Shown here: positions 32,284-41,777 of the stretch, in pieces
Position numbering within the stretch: position 1 is the first letter of the stretch
Layout: each line of letters starts with the position of its first letter
DNA from: Syntrophotalea acetylenica
Lineage (GTDB): Bacteria > Desulfobacterota > Desulfuromonadia > Desulfuromonadales > Syntrophotaleaceae
Assembly: GCF_001888165.1 (NCBI RefSeq)
Contig: NZ_CP015455.1
Location: 2,040,001 to 2,104,000 of the forward strand
Direction of reading: 5' to 3'
Length of the DNA: 64,000 nucleotides
Translations under genes and position numbers: made by a program
Notes under the pieces: model-generated
The model's input: the letters and a program-made list of their open reading frames with translations, nothing else
Told to the model about the DNA's origin: nothing
Databases searched by the model: none

Positions 32284-33864
32284 ATGATCGCTCATGGAAA
32301 GAATCTCGTCCGTTTTCTGTTCGTTTTCGCCCTCTTTTTTGGAATCGCAGGGGCCAATGCATGGGGCGCCAGCGTCATGTCCCAGAACAAGGTCCCCGGG
32401 CAGGTCGAGAGCAAGGCCCGCCGCCTGATGCACGACCTGAGGAAGGAGGGTTTCGAGGTCGCCCGAGGCTATTTCAAAATCTGGTCGATCGAGGAATGCG
32501 AATACACGTTCCAGAAAATGGGCATGTGCTACGGCAACAATCCCGCCGCGCCCTACATCACCTTCGCCGTCCCCCCCTGGCCGGAGGAATTCGTCGATCC
32601 CGTCACCAGCACCATGTGGGGGCCCTCCGAGCCGGGATACATCGACGTCTATCGCTTCGACCCGCGCGAGGCAATCGTCATCCTCGGCCAGCTGCCTCCC
32701 CCGGCCAGCTATTTCAGCGAGATGACGTACCTCTTTTCGCGGTGGGGGACCATTGTCGAAGACAATCCCCGATACCGGGAAATCGAGGAGGATCTGGGCG
32801 ATTTCGTCCATATCTTTTTCCAGCAGGTCCCTTCCGCTCCCGAACGCTATCAGGCCGTTTCCAGTCTGAGCAATGCCGTCAACAACGTGGTCATCGAACA
32901 ATCGTCCGGCTCAGCCTTCGGTCAGATCCGCCATATCATCATCACCCCGGACAAGTTCATGGACAGGGCGGTGCGCAAGTCCTTCGCCCGCATCTCGGTC
33001 AAGGACGAGGAGGTTTTCACCGAGCAGATCCCCTCCGACATGAATATCGGCCTCTACGAGGATGCGGATGATTTTTTCACGTTCTTCCGCTATGCCCACC
33101 CGGACCCGGACGAGACAATCGCTGCGGATGACTGGAGGAAAGAGCTGCCGATGGTCGTTCTGCGGGTCAGGGATTCCCGGACCAACCGTCACCCTGAAAC
33201 CTATCCGCCGGTCGAACTGGAAGAGAGAACGGCGGAGGACGAACACTGGCTCGAGCCCGACGTGGGGAGGCTTCTGGAGGCAGTCGCCGAAAAGTGGGGT
33301 CAGCCCTGCGCCGAAGAGGGTTGTACGGACCGGGCGGAGAACTTCCGGGACGTGCAGAATGCGCCCATCCATCTCATCGGTTCGCTCTGCAACGAGTACA
33401 ACCAGGACTGCATCGGCGACAACTGGGACGCCGCCTATCAGCTCCTCCTGCCCAAGTCCCTCGACGACGGCCAGATCTACGCCGTCGCCGGCACCCTGGG
33501 CACGGAAACAGGGAATGCGACCTACGTCGCCCTCAGCATCAATCAGAGATCGCACTTCAAAGGGATCAAGAACATCCCCCATGAAGAGATCACAGGCAGC
33601 GCGAACGGGTACAGCCCAGATGTGGACAACACCGACAAGCTCTTTCTGGTCTATTTCACCCGGGACTGCTCCGACCTGAAGGACCTGACGGATGGCCATT
33701 GCGTCGAGATCCCTACGACGCTGATCCCGGTGGGAGACAGCATCGTCCTCGCGGTGCGCGACTACATCAAGCCCGGCACCCGACGGGGCCCTAACTCCTC
33801 ACTCGTTCTGCCGTCAAGAATGCTTCAACTGGAAAGGCCAACAGAGGAAGGAGAAATCCCATGA
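32284..33864 (+). CDS. Exported protein of unknown family, first gene of the riboswitch locus
   Basis: This 526-residue protein has a signal peptide (about residues 1-29, 'FLFVFALFFGIAGANAWGA'). There is no recognised domain. Notable conserved pieces shared with the paralogue at 39957 are 'NPAAPYI', 'YRFDPREAIVILGQLPPP', 'LSNAVNNVVIEQSSG..FGQIRHIIITP', 'TEQIPSDM', a Cys-containing 'CNEYNQDCIGDNWDAAY', 'DNTDKLFLVYFTRDC' and 'DYIKPG.RRGPNSSLVLPSR'. Several paired cysteines fit a periplasmic or extracellular protein. AAAGGAGATG precedes the ATG. The stop overlaps the next gene (ATGA). Confidence 0.85.
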   Translation: MIAHGKNLVRFLFVFALFFGIAGANAWGASVMSQNKVPGQVESKARRLMHDLRKEGFEVARGYFKIWSIEECEYTFQKMGMCYGNNPAAPYITFAVPPWPEEFVDPVTSTMWGPSEPGYIDVYRFDPREAIVILGQLPPPASYFSEMTYLFSRWGTIVEDNPRYREIEEDLGDFVHIFFQQVPSAPERYQAVSSLSNAVNNVVIEQSSGSAFGQIRHIIITPDKFMDRAVRKSFARISVKDEEVFTEQIPSDMNIGLYEDADDFFTFFRYAHPDPDETIAADDWRKELPMVVLRVRDSRTNRHPETYPPVELEERTAEDEHWLEPDVGRLLEAVAEKWGQPCAEEGCTDRAENFRDVQNAPIHLIGSLCNEYNQDCIGDNWDAAYQLLLPKSLDDGQIYAVAGTLGTETGNATYVALSINQRSHFKGIKNIPHEEITGSANGYSPDVDNTDKLFLVYFTRDCSDLKDLTDGHCVEIPTTLIPVGDSIVLAVRDYIKPGTRRGPNSSLVLPSRMLQLERPTEEGEIP

Positions 33865-35522
33865 AGGGACAATGGTTTCAGGTGCTGATGCTTCTGGCAA
33901 TCTTTTATCCCCAGACGGCATTGGCCGGAGATAAGGCGGAGAAAGCGCCCGGGCTCACGACCTACACCCTTGACGCCCATGCCTCGGGAACGATCGAAAC
34001 AATCAACAACATCGTCAACATGACGGTGGTTTCCAGGGACACCAACGACCTGAAAGCCGAGTACCGGGCCGGGTTCGTCCAGGGCAAACTCCAGGGAGAA
34101 ACCATCCTGTCGGCCCGGGACAATGCCTGGGACAACGCCTACCTGATCGACCCTTCCCACTCCTTTCCCAAACAGCCCGGCCCCAGCCTGAATGAATTGG
34201 AAGAAGCGGGTGGACTGCTGAACGCCAATTATGCTGCATTTCTCGATTATCTCGAAAATCCGGAGACCAACGCAGCCGTGGCCTGGCGCCTGAAGAGACT
34301 GCTGTTCAGGATGCTCGGCATCTATCACGGGGTGGTGCTCGACCGGCCGGCCAATCTCGACTTTTCCGGGAACTGGCTTCCCGACGGCATTTATTTTCAG
34401 CCCTGGGAGCTTGCGCTGGGATATGAAGCCGAGGACCTCACCTTTTTGGATCTCTATTTCGTGAACGCCTTCTGCGACCTGCTGGACGTCATCTCCTTCT
34501 CGCCGGAACTGGCGCCCGGCGGCGCGCGGCTCACCGATCATCCGGAAAAATGCTCCGCCTTCCTGAAGCGCGTCGGCAGCGAAGTCATCCTCACCCACAA
34601 CACCTGGTCGGGTTTTCTCTCCCAGACCATGATTCAGACCCTCGCCGTCAACGACGACCTGTTGACCTTCAACGCCGTGAGCCCCGGCCTGATCGGCTCG
34701 AACACCGATTTTGGCTACAACAACAAGGGCATCATGTTCAACGAGACCACCCACAGGGCGTCCTACAGCCAGGTCAAGCCCCTGGGGCTGTGGGTCTTCT
34801 GGCGAGCAGCCCTGGCAGAACAGTTCTCACGCTCCATTGACGATTTCTTTGCTTACATCTCCCTGGACAATACCGGCACCTACCAGAACGGCTACATGCT
34901 GGCGGATGCCAACACCGGCGAAACCGGTCTGGTGGAGATGTCCCATCGCTGCTTCATCTTTTACCGCTCGACCGGCGGCCCTTACACGGTCACCAGCCTG
35001 TCGCTGGACGGCGGCGCCTGCTCCACCGAATACGACGGCGAGATGGTCACGCCGGAATACCTGATGGGCATCAACTATCCGGCTTCGCTGCAGGTGCGCC
35101 AGGATCTTCAATCCACCGACAACCGTCCCGCCCGCAGGGTGCAGTTCGCGAAGCTGCTCCCCCATGTCAATAACGTACAGAGGGCCAAACAGGTCATCAC
35201 CTACACCGATCCGAACAATCCCCTATCGATTTTCGGGCGATGGGATCCGGGTTATGGGGAGACCGATTATCCCAAGCAGATCCCGGACGGGGCCCTCGAT
35301 GCGAAGGTCGGGTCGACGGAAATGGTGCGTGCCTTCATGGATTTATCCGGCGAGCTCGATCTTTCGTCACAAAATACCGGTTTCTGGATGCTCTTCGGCA
35401 CCCCCCGGATCCATGGCAAGCCCTTCATCTGGAGCGAATCCATGTGGTCCTGGCAGCCCTTGCGGGACGTTCCTGACCGGCTGGACGGCAAATTTACGTT
35501 GATGCCTTTGTACTTGAAGTGA
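33861..35522 (+). CDS. Exported phospholipase B-like Ntn hydrolase
   Basis: A 553-residue exported protein (signal peptide about 1-22). The pattern matches phospholipase B-like (laminin-ancestor/PLBD, PF04916) proteins: Cys231 in 'EKCSAFLKRV', corresponding to the self-cleavage nucleophile Cys, then 'LTHNTWSGFLSQTM', 'VSPGLIGSNTDFGY', 'NNKGIMFNETTHR', 'DNTGTYQNGYMLAD', 'ARRVQFAKLL' and 'DGALDAKVGSTEMV'. Eukaryotic members are lysosomal amidases/phospholipases activated by autocatalytic cleavage before the Cys. If active, it would hydrolyse lipid acyl chains or amides outside the cytoplasm. It is coupled to the preceding gene by a 4-base overlap. No second family fits as well. Confidence 0.8.
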   Translation: MKGQWFQVLMLLAIFYPQTALAGDKAEKAPGLTTYTLDAHASGTIETINNIVNMTVVSRDTNDLKAEYRAGFVQGKLQGETILSARDNAWDNAYLIDPSHSFPKQPGPSLNELEEAGGLLNANYAAFLDYLENPETNAAVAWRLKRLLFRMLGIYHGVVLDRPANLDFSGNWLPDGIYFQPWELALGYEAEDLTFLDLYFVNAFCDLLDVISFSPELAPGGARLTDHPEKCSAFLKRVGSEVILTHNTWSGFLSQTMIQTLAVNDDLLTFNAVSPGLIGSNTDFGYNNKGIMFNETTHRASYSQVKPLGLWVFWRAALAEQFSRSIDDFFAYISLDNTGTYQNGYMLADANTGETGLVEMSHRCFIFYRSTGGPYTVTSLSLDGGACSTEYDGEMVTPEYLMGINYPASLQVRQDLQSTDNRPARRVQFAKLLPHVNNVQRAKQVITYTDPNNPLSIFGRWDPGYGETDYPKQIPDGALDAKVGSTEMVRAFMDLSGELDLSSQNTGFWMLFGTPRIHGKPFIWSESMWSWQPLRDVPDRLDGKFTLMPLYLK

Positions 35523-35589
35523 CGTGATCAACCGTAATCCCTTTCCTCTCAAAGCGACGGACATTCAACCCTCAATAATGGAGGTGCCG

Positions 35590-37047
35590 ATGCTTCGCAA
35601 AAACAGAGTTGCTTGCCTGTCTGTTCTTGCCGCTGTTCTCCTGTCAGCAGCCTTGTGGTTCGGGGAAGCTGCCGGGATAGACGCAGTCACGATGCAAACC
35701 CCTGCCCACTCCGACACGCTGGAAACCGCCATCGATGCCTACATCTACGGCTATCCGCTGGTACTGATCGAATTCACCCGGCAGATCATGCTGACGTCCG
35801 GGCAGCTGCAGGCGATGAATCAATTCACCCATACCTGCCAGCTACTGACTCCCGACGATACGAGCGTCAGGCGCCCCAACAACGACACCCTCTACTCATC
35901 AGCCTTCCTGGATCTGCGAACCGAGCCCATTATCCTGCACGTTCCGGATACTGCGGGTTTTTATTACGTCATGCAGATCATGGATGCCTGGACCAATACG
36001 TTCGCCGCCCCCGGCACACGAACCACAGGTTCTTCCGCCCAGAACTTCGCCATCGTCGGGCCGGACTGGAAGGGACAACTGCCGCGGCCCATCAAGGTCA
36101 TCAAATCCCCCACCAACATGGTCTGGATCATCGGCCGCACCCAGGTGAATACCGGCGTACCGCCGGAAGGGACGTGTTTGTCCATTGACTATTCCGACGT
36201 GCATGACATCCAGCAGCAGTATACGCTCACACCATTGAGCCAGTGGCCCGCAGAAGAGGCGCCTCCTTTCGAATGTCCGTCTCCAGTCCCCTCCATCACT
36301 CCTCCCGAACGGGTGGCGCAGCTGTCGGGGGTCGAGTTCTTCCAGATGCTCTCCGATCTCATGTGGGACAATCCTGCCGCCGGCCAGGACATGCCGGCAC
36401 TGAAGAGTTTCGAAGCGATCGGCTTCGTTCCGGGCGAACCCTTCAATCCTCCCGCGAACATGGTGGCGGACATCAATGCCGCCCCGCACGCCGCCGTCCT
36501 GCTTATGAGCGATCGATTCCTGAATCTGGGGGAGACAGTGAATGGCTGGCGAGTGACAGTGTCCGATATCGGCACCTACGGCACGAACTACCTGAACCGC
36601 GCGACCATCGCCTGGGGAGCACCGGGCGCGAACCTCCCGGAAGATGGCTTTTATCCAACCACGAACAATGCCGTGGTCGATGAGAACCTGGTCCAGCTGG
36701 ACAGCTCGCAGAACTATGTCATCCATTTCGACCCGGCACCGCCGGCCAACGCGTTCTGGTCCGTAACGGTTTACGACAAGGGCGGCTACCTGGTGGACAA
36801 CCCCATCTGCCGTTACGCAATCCACAGCACTGACCAGGCGATTATCGGACAAACCGCCGTGGACATCCTGCTGCAGCCGGATCCGCCGCCGGACTCCAGT
36901 CAGCTGGGTTTCTGGCTCCCCACGCCTGTGGCTGACCCTGATGTCCCGAACTCGGGCAATTACAGTCTCACCCTGCGGATGTACTGGCCGGACAAGGCCG
37001 CCCTGAAGGGAAAGTGGGTACCGCCTCCGGTTCAGATCCAGGAATAA
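35590..37047 (+). CDS. Exported DUF1254/DUF1214 protein
   Basis: A 485-residue exported protein: signal peptide about residues 1-29, then DUF1254 ('AIDAYIYGYPLVLIEFTRQ', 'RRPNNDTLYSSAFLDLRTEP', 'YYVMQIMDAWTNTFAAPGTRT', 'WIIGRTQVN') and a C-terminal DUF1214 ('AFWSVTVYDKGGYLVDN', ending in a barrel strand 'NYSLTLRMYWPD'). The catalytic role of these domains is not established to my knowledge. The start at 35590 has GGAGG 7 bases upstream; the longer frame begins right after the previous stop but lacks a site. It is followed by a 13-bp tandem repeat. Confidence 0.92.
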   Translation: MLRKNRVACLSVLAAVLLSAALWFGEAAGIDAVTMQTPAHSDTLETAIDAYIYGYPLVLIEFTRQIMLTSGQLQAMNQFTHTCQLLTPDDTSVRRPNNDTLYSSAFLDLRTEPIILHVPDTAGFYYVMQIMDAWTNTFAAPGTRTTGSSAQNFAIVGPDWKGQLPRPIKVIKSPTNMVWIIGRTQVNTGVPPEGTCLSIDYSDVHDIQQQYTLTPLSQWPAEEAPPFECPSPVPSITPPERVAQLSGVEFFQMLSDLMWDNPAAGQDMPALKSFEAIGFVPGEPFNPPANMVADINAAPHAAVLLMSDRFLNLGETVNGWRVTVSDIGTYGTNYLNRATIAWGAPGANLPEDGFYPTTNNAVVDENLVQLDSSQNYVIHFDPAPPANAFWSVTVYDKGGYLVDNPICRYAIHSTDQAIIGQTAVDILLQPDPPPDSSQLGFWLPTPVADPDVPNSGNYSLTLRMYWPDKAALKGKWVPPPVQIQE

Positions 37048-37052
37048 TCACC

Positions 37053-37105
37053 TTGAGATGAAACCATGAGATGAAACCATGAGATGAAACCATGAGATGC
37101 AAACC
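37053..37105 (+). repeat. Four tandem copies of a 13-bp unit
   Basis: ATGAGATGAAACC is repeated with minor variation (first copy TTGAGATGAAACC, last ATGAGATGCAAACC). It fills the gap between the DUF1254 gene and the racemase and adds short ATG frames there. Confidence 0.85.
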
Positions 37106-37133
37106 TTACCCCGTTGGCCAAAAGGAAAAAATC

Positions 37134-37796
37134 ATGAAACAGATGTTGATGCGTAGCTGGTTGTGCATTCTCCTTCTGTTGATTATGACGATAGGCGGAT
37201 GCGCCGTGCCTCCTGCGCGGGATTTAGACAAAGATAGTGCGCGCATACACGACCTTTCTATTGCCAATGTCTCGGAAAAACGTCCCATCAAAACCATCGG
37301 CATCATCGGCGGGGTCAGCTGGGCGTCCTCGATCGAGTACTACCGCATCATGAACGAACTTGCCCGTGACCGGCTGGGCGGCCTGAGTTCCGCGCAGATC
37401 CTGATGTACTCCATCGAATTCGGCGAATTTTCCAAGCAGGAGCGACTGGCAGACAAAGGCGACTGGACGCTGATGACCCGAACCATTCTTGACGCCGCAC
37501 GGCGGCTGGAGCGGGGCGGCGCGGATTTCATCGTCATCGCTTCCAACACGATTAACTCGCTTGCAGGCGCCGTCGAACAGGAAGTCGGCCTTCCCGTCCT
37601 GCATATCGCCGATGCGACAGGAGAGGCGATCCAAAAAAAAGGCCTGCGCACCGTTGCGTTGCTGGGAACCAAATACACCATGGAGCAGCCTTTTTACCGG
37701 GATCGCCTCAAGAAATATGGGGTCGAGGCACCCGGGATTGTTCCGGCCTGCAAGACATTACGGACGACCACTGCGTCGAACTCCCGATCACGATGA
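37134..37796 (+). pseudogene. Lipoprotein aspartate/glutamate racemase, 3' truncated
   Basis: A 220-codon frame: lipoprotein signal ending in the lipobox IGGC (about residues 20-23), then an Asp/Glu racemase N-terminal half ('KTIGIIGGVSWASSIEYYRIMNE', quoted in pattern GxxGGxSWxSSxxYYRxxN) and the first catalytic Cys position replaced by Thr ('VIASNTINSL'; active racemases have NTxH or CNTxH here). Homology stops near residue 205, at about 37740, where the DNA becomes the 3' end of another gene read out of frame. The second half with the second catalytic Cys is missing, so activity is unlikely. Export of such an enzyme is itself unusual. Confidence 0.75.
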
Positions 37797-37918
37797 TCCC
37801 GGAAGGAGACAGTATCGTGGTTGGGGTGCGCGACTATATCAAGCCGGACACACAGCGGGCACCCGACTCGGCTCTTGTTTTGCCTTCGAGGGCGCTCCGG
37901 CTGCAGCGGCCCGATTGA
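37744..37918 (+). pseudogene. 3' end of a third copy of the 32284/39957 exported family
   Basis: In the frame opening at 37744 the DNA reads 'LQDITDDHCVELPITMIPEG', 'DSIVVGVRDYIKPDTQRAP', 'DSALVLPSRALRLQRPD', stop. This aligns residue by residue with the C terminus of the gene at 32284 (LKDLTDGHCVEIPTTLIPVG.. DYIKPGTRRGPNSSLVLPSR). It has no start and is fused to the truncated racemase. Confidence 0.85.
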
Positions 37919-38251
37919 CGCAATCCACCTACACCGATCCGTATACTCCCCTCTGGATTTTCGGGCGGTGGGATTGCGGTTATGGCGAAACCGATTATCC
38001 CAGGCAACTCCCGGACGGGGCGCTCGCCGCGAAGGTGGGGTCGACTGAAAAGGTGCGTGTTTTCATGACATTGCGTGGAGAGCTGGACACTTACTCCAAG
38101 AATACAGGCTTCTGGATGCTCTCTACGGCACCCCCGGGTCGAGGGGAAACCGTTCATCTGGAGTGAGTCGATATGGTCATGGCAGCCGTTGCGTGATGTC
38201 CCGGACAGATTGGACGGCAAATTTAGGTTGATGCCTCTACATCTGAGGTAA
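37919..38251 (+). pseudogene. 3' end of a second phospholipase B-like gene
   Basis: Directly after the preceding remnant the frame encodes 'YTDPYTPLWIFGRWDCGYG' and 'PDGALAAKVGSTEKVRVFM', then after a frameshift near 38140 'GKPFIWSESIWSWQPLRDVP' and 'DRLDGKFRLMPLHLR'. These match the last ~110 residues of the phospholipase B-like protein at 33861. The order [exported family - PLB] is the same as in the intact pair, so a whole gene pair was once duplicated. Confidence 0.87.
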
Positions 38252-38310
38252 TCGATAAAAACGGAGTCGAATTTTCCTGAAACGGAATTTTACCGGCAGA
38301 GGAGGATCCC

Positions 38311-39882
38311 ATGAAGGTCTCAATCGTCGCAAGGGCTTCTGCAGTAATTGTGTCATTATTTATTCTGGCATCGGGATATTCATCGGCGATAGCTGAAAGT
38401 ATCTATCCCGTTGCCGCGCTTCCGATACCGAACAGTTCCATCCTTCCCAATCAGAAAATTTCTCCTGTCCCGATGTTCATCGGTGAAACGGTAACGGCGA
38501 AAGCGGTGACGGGCACGACGCCTGTCCCGCAGAACCCATTTATGGCCGAAAATCCTTGGAACTGCATGCACAACGACAGTTACCAGAGCGATGTCTATCC
38601 GACCCCGGGCCCGCTCGGTAGTAATCCTGTCGTTTCATCGACCTGGCTGGGGCCCCCGGACGGCATCCAGGCGATCGTTGTCGGCATGACATTCGACAGG
38701 GCAAACAATCTTTTGATTGCGGCCTCCATCAAGGTGTTGAGAGAGCAGGGATTTGCCTTTGTTCAACTGACCCTGATCGATGCCACAACCCTGGCGACCC
38801 TGGCCCGATTCGACCTTCCCAGGGAGACCTTGACCGGAACCGGCTTCCGGCCGGCAGGGACCTATTTCTACATGGCCCAAGACAACCGAATCGTTATCGG
38901 AACCAAGGACCGTACCATCTGGCTGGTCTCCTACTCCTTTGATAGCCCGACGGGGCTGTGGTCCTTTCATCATGACAATGAAGCGGCTCCGTGGGATCTG
39001 ACCGCCCATATTCCTCAAGGCGACTCGATCCAGGGATTGCAGCCCGATTGGTCGGGGCTTCTCTGGTTTACCAGCAAGGGCGGTGTTGTGGGCACACTCG
39101 ACATGGATACGGGTCTGGTGATCGATTCTCTGCAGCTCCCGGGTGAGCGGATCGTGAACGGCCACGCCGCCGGGGAAGAAGGAGGCGTTTACATTGCCTC
39201 CACCCTGGCAATGTATCGTTTTGATGCAGACTCCGACGGAGCACCCTCCATCTCCTGGAGGAAAACATATGACGCCGGGACCCATATCAAAGAAGGACAG
39301 ACGGATATCGGGACGGGAACGACCCCGACTCTGATGGGCGACAGATTCGTAACCATTACCGATAACGGACAGCCGCAAATGCATGTGCTGGTGTACGACC
39401 GTGCAGATGGACATTTGGTGTGCTCCGAGCCGGTATTCCAGCCCGGTCAGGCCTCCAACGAAAATTCGCTGGTTGCCACCGACACCTCGATCATCGTGGA
39501 AAACAATTTTGGCTACAAGAACGCGCTGAAGGATACGACCCACGGACGAACCACCACCCCGGGCCTCGCCCGGATCGATGTGGAGAATGACGCATGCCGA
39601 ACGGTGTGGACGAATGAATCCGAGAGCATTCCTACCCTGATCACGAAGATGTCGCTGGCCACCGGTCTCATTTACACCTATACCAAGCCGAAGGGGCCCG
39701 CAGCCACCGATCCCTGGTATTTCACGGCCATCGATTTTGAAACCGGCGAGACCGTCTGGAAGATTCTCGCCGGGGTGGGAGTCCTCTACAACAATCATTA
39801 TGCCGGAGCGTACCTGGGCCCCGACGGAACGCTATATGTAGGTGTTCTGGGCGGCATTGTCGCAGTGCGTGACGGAGAGTAA
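38311..39882 (+). CDS. Exported beta-propeller (PQQ-like repeat) protein
   Basis: This 523-residue protein has a signal peptide (about residues 1-28). Repeating blades of about 45 residues follow, with signatures such as 'RIVIGTKDRTIWLVSY', 'WSGLLWFTSKGGVVGTLDMDTG', 'GGVYIASTLAMYRFDAD', 'WYFTAIDFETGETVWKI' and 'AYLGPDGTLYVGVLGGIVAV'. The blade tryptophans resemble PQQ-binding-like propellers, but no catalytic PQQ ligands are evident. It probably acts as a scaffold or binding protein outside the cytoplasm. GAGGAGGATCCC precedes the ATG. It lies between the remnant pair and the paralogous exported gene in the same direction. Confidence 0.82.
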   Translation: MKVSIVARASAVIVSLFILASGYSSAIAESIYPVAALPIPNSSILPNQKISPVPMFIGETVTAKAVTGTTPVPQNPFMAENPWNCMHNDSYQSDVYPTPGPLGSNPVVSSTWLGPPDGIQAIVVGMTFDRANNLLIAASIKVLREQGFAFVQLTLIDATTLATLARFDLPRETLTGTGFRPAGTYFYMAQDNRIVIGTKDRTIWLVSYSFDSPTGLWSFHHDNEAAPWDLTAHIPQGDSIQGLQPDWSGLLWFTSKGGVVGTLDMDTGLVIDSLQLPGERIVNGHAAGEEGGVYIASTLAMYRFDADSDGAPSISWRKTYDAGTHIKEGQTDIGTGTTPTLMGDRFVTITDNGQPQMHVLVYDRADGHLVCSEPVFQPGQASNENSLVATDTSIIVENNFGYKNALKDTTHGRTTTPGLARIDVENDACRTVWTNESESIPTLITKMSLATGLIYTYTKPKGPAATDPWYFTAIDFETGETVWKILAGVGVLYNNHYAGAYLGPDGTLYVGVLGGIVAVRDGE

Positions 39883-39956
39883 GCAGGGATTGGGATCCTG
39901 CGCACGGGGCAGGAAAAATTTTTAGCCATTACACCCACGAGAAAGGGGGGGCGATT

Positions 39957-41603
39957 ATGACCGGGACAATGTCGGATCTCCGATATCTGCTGGTAGCTGC
40001 GCTTCTTTTTGGCGGACTTGCGTTCGCACCTCCGGCGCTAAGCAGCACTGCGGCCAAAACGGACAAACAGTCGGCAAACAGGGTCATTGTATCGGAAATT
40101 GAGACCGATGCCTTCACCGGGGCGCTCATCGCCGACCTCGAGGCCGGCGGATTTCGGGTCAGTCAGGGCTATGCAGCGCTTTACACCCAGCAGGACTGTT
40201 ACGACCGTACCTACCCGGTCCTGAAGAACTGCTTTCAAGCCAACCCCGCGGCCCCCTACGTTCTGCCGGTCGTGAAATTATGGCCGGACGAGTATGTTGA
40301 CCCTGCTTCGGTGAATGCGTTCGTCGAAACGGATCCCGGGTACAGCGTCACCTACCGCCTCGACCAACGCGAGGCGCTGGTGATCTACGGCGAGATGCCG
40401 CCCCCGGGCCGCTACATGGGACTGCAGACATTTGCATTCAGTGGGCACGGGCTCTGGAAGACCAAGGATTACGAAATGTGGGCGAACACGCCGGATCTGC
40501 CTTTCCCCATGCAGTACCTGTTCTCCACGATCCCGCCCGATAATCCCGGGTCGCACCGCATCATCACTCTTTCCTCTCTCGGGGATGTCGTCAATAACAT
40601 GGTTATGGAGCGGCAGTCGGGCTACCCCTTCGGGGAAATGCGGTATTTCATCGTCACCCCGAGCGCGGCGACGGACCGGGCGGTTCGCGAAGCCTTGCAG
40701 GCACAGGGGGTTGCGGACAACCACATCTTTACCGAGCAGATCCCCCGCCAGGATGAGTTCGGTCCTATCGGCCCGCTTGGCATGGGTAAAAATGCCATCG
40801 ACTTTTTCACCGCCTTCCGTTACGCCGTCCCCGACGACAATGTTGCCGCAGAGATCTGGCGGGCGAATCCTCCGCTGAAAGTGCTGCGCGTACGGGCCCA
40901 AGAATCCCTAGGGCCGGCGCAGCGCTACGGGTCGCTTTTCTATGCACCGAGAACGGCGAACAGCGAGCTCGACATGGAAGCGGATCTGGAAGACCTCGTC
41001 GCTGCGGTGTGCGAGAGCGTCAGCAATAATACGGACCTCACCAGTCCCGACTGTGCACAGCTCCCGCCGGATTCGTCCTTCCTCGCAAATCTTGTGAGTG
41101 ACTACGGCTGGACCGGACCGTACTGCCGCGATATCGGCATGGACTGCCTGGGAGACCAGCAGGAGGCGGCCTACTACTTCTCAACGCCCCGCCCGACCGG
41201 TTCCGGGGAGGTCTATGCCGTGGTCGCCACCCTGGCGACGGAAACGGATAACGCCGTCTATGTCGGCTTGTCGGCCAACGACGCGTCGATCATGGGGGGC
41301 GTCCCGAACGGGACCCTTCTGGACACGCAACTAAAAGGATCCGCGGACGTCTACGCATCCACCGTGGCCAACACCGACAAGTTCTTTGTCCGCTACTTTA
41401 CCGACAACTGCGCCGCACTTGAGGACGTGCCTGGCGGCATGGAGAACTGCACCGAGATCAGCGGCATGTCCACCCAGGGAGATCCGGCCCTGCAGGGAAT
41501 GATCATTATCAGCCTGCGCAACTACATCGCCCCCGGAACCACCAGCGGCCCGGATCCATCCAAACTCCTGACCCCGCGAATCCTCACGTTCACGGCGCCG
41601 TAG
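39957..41603 (+). CDS. Exported protein, paralogue of the 32284 product
   Basis: A 548-residue protein with a signal peptide (about residues 1-31). It aligns along its length with the 32284 product: 'NPAAPYVLPVVKLWPDEYVDP', 'YRLDQREALVIYGEMPPPGRY', 'LGDVVNNMVMERQSGYPFGEMRYFIVTP' (in part), 'TEQIPRQDEFG', 'CRDIGMDCLGDQQEAAYYF', 'NTDKFFVRYFTDNC' and 'NYIAPGTTSGPDPSKLLTPR'. The conserved cysteines suggest disulfides. No known enzyme motif was recognised. It is the last gene of the presumed riboswitch-controlled unit and is followed by a terminator. Confidence 0.85.
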   Translation: MTGTMSDLRYLLVAALLFGGLAFAPPALSSTAAKTDKQSANRVIVSEIETDAFTGALIADLEAGGFRVSQGYAALYTQQDCYDRTYPVLKNCFQANPAAPYVLPVVKLWPDEYVDPASVNAFVETDPGYSVTYRLDQREALVIYGEMPPPGRYMGLQTFAFSGHGLWKTKDYEMWANTPDLPFPMQYLFSTIPPDNPGSHRIITLSSLGDVVNNMVMERQSGYPFGEMRYFIVTPSAATDRAVREALQAQGVADNHIFTEQIPRQDEFGPIGPLGMGKNAIDFFTAFRYAVPDDNVAAEIWRANPPLKVLRVRAQESLGPAQRYGSLFYAPRTANSELDMEADLEDLVAAVCESVSNNTDLTSPDCAQLPPDSSFLANLVSDYGWTGPYCRDIGMDCLGDQQEAAYYFSTPRPTGSGEVYAVVATLATETDNAVYVGLSANDASIMGGVPNGTLLDTQLKGSADVYASTVANTDKFFVRYFTDNCAALEDVPGGMENCTEISGMSTQGDPALQGMIIISLRNYIAPGTTSGPDPSKLLTPRILTFTAP

Positions 41604-41619
41604 CCGGTTGTTTCGGTGA

Positions 41620-41663
41620 AAATGCCGCCCCGGCTGCACTTATGCTGGCCGGGCGGCATTTTC
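41620..41663 (+). terminator. Terminator ending the exported-protein unit
   Basis: AAAATGCCGCCC/GGGCGGCATTTT with an inner CGGC/GGCC continuation and a TTTTCGATT tail; it is the first obvious terminator after the riboswitch at 32080. Confidence 0.85.
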
Positions 41664-41777
41664 GATTGTCATTGCTGGCACGGCTGAGCATATTCAAAAA
41701 TCTGCAGAAGCGGCAGGAAAGGAAAAAATAAATTCCAAAGGATATCGCGGCATCAGAAAGGTAAATTTTTCCCCCTG

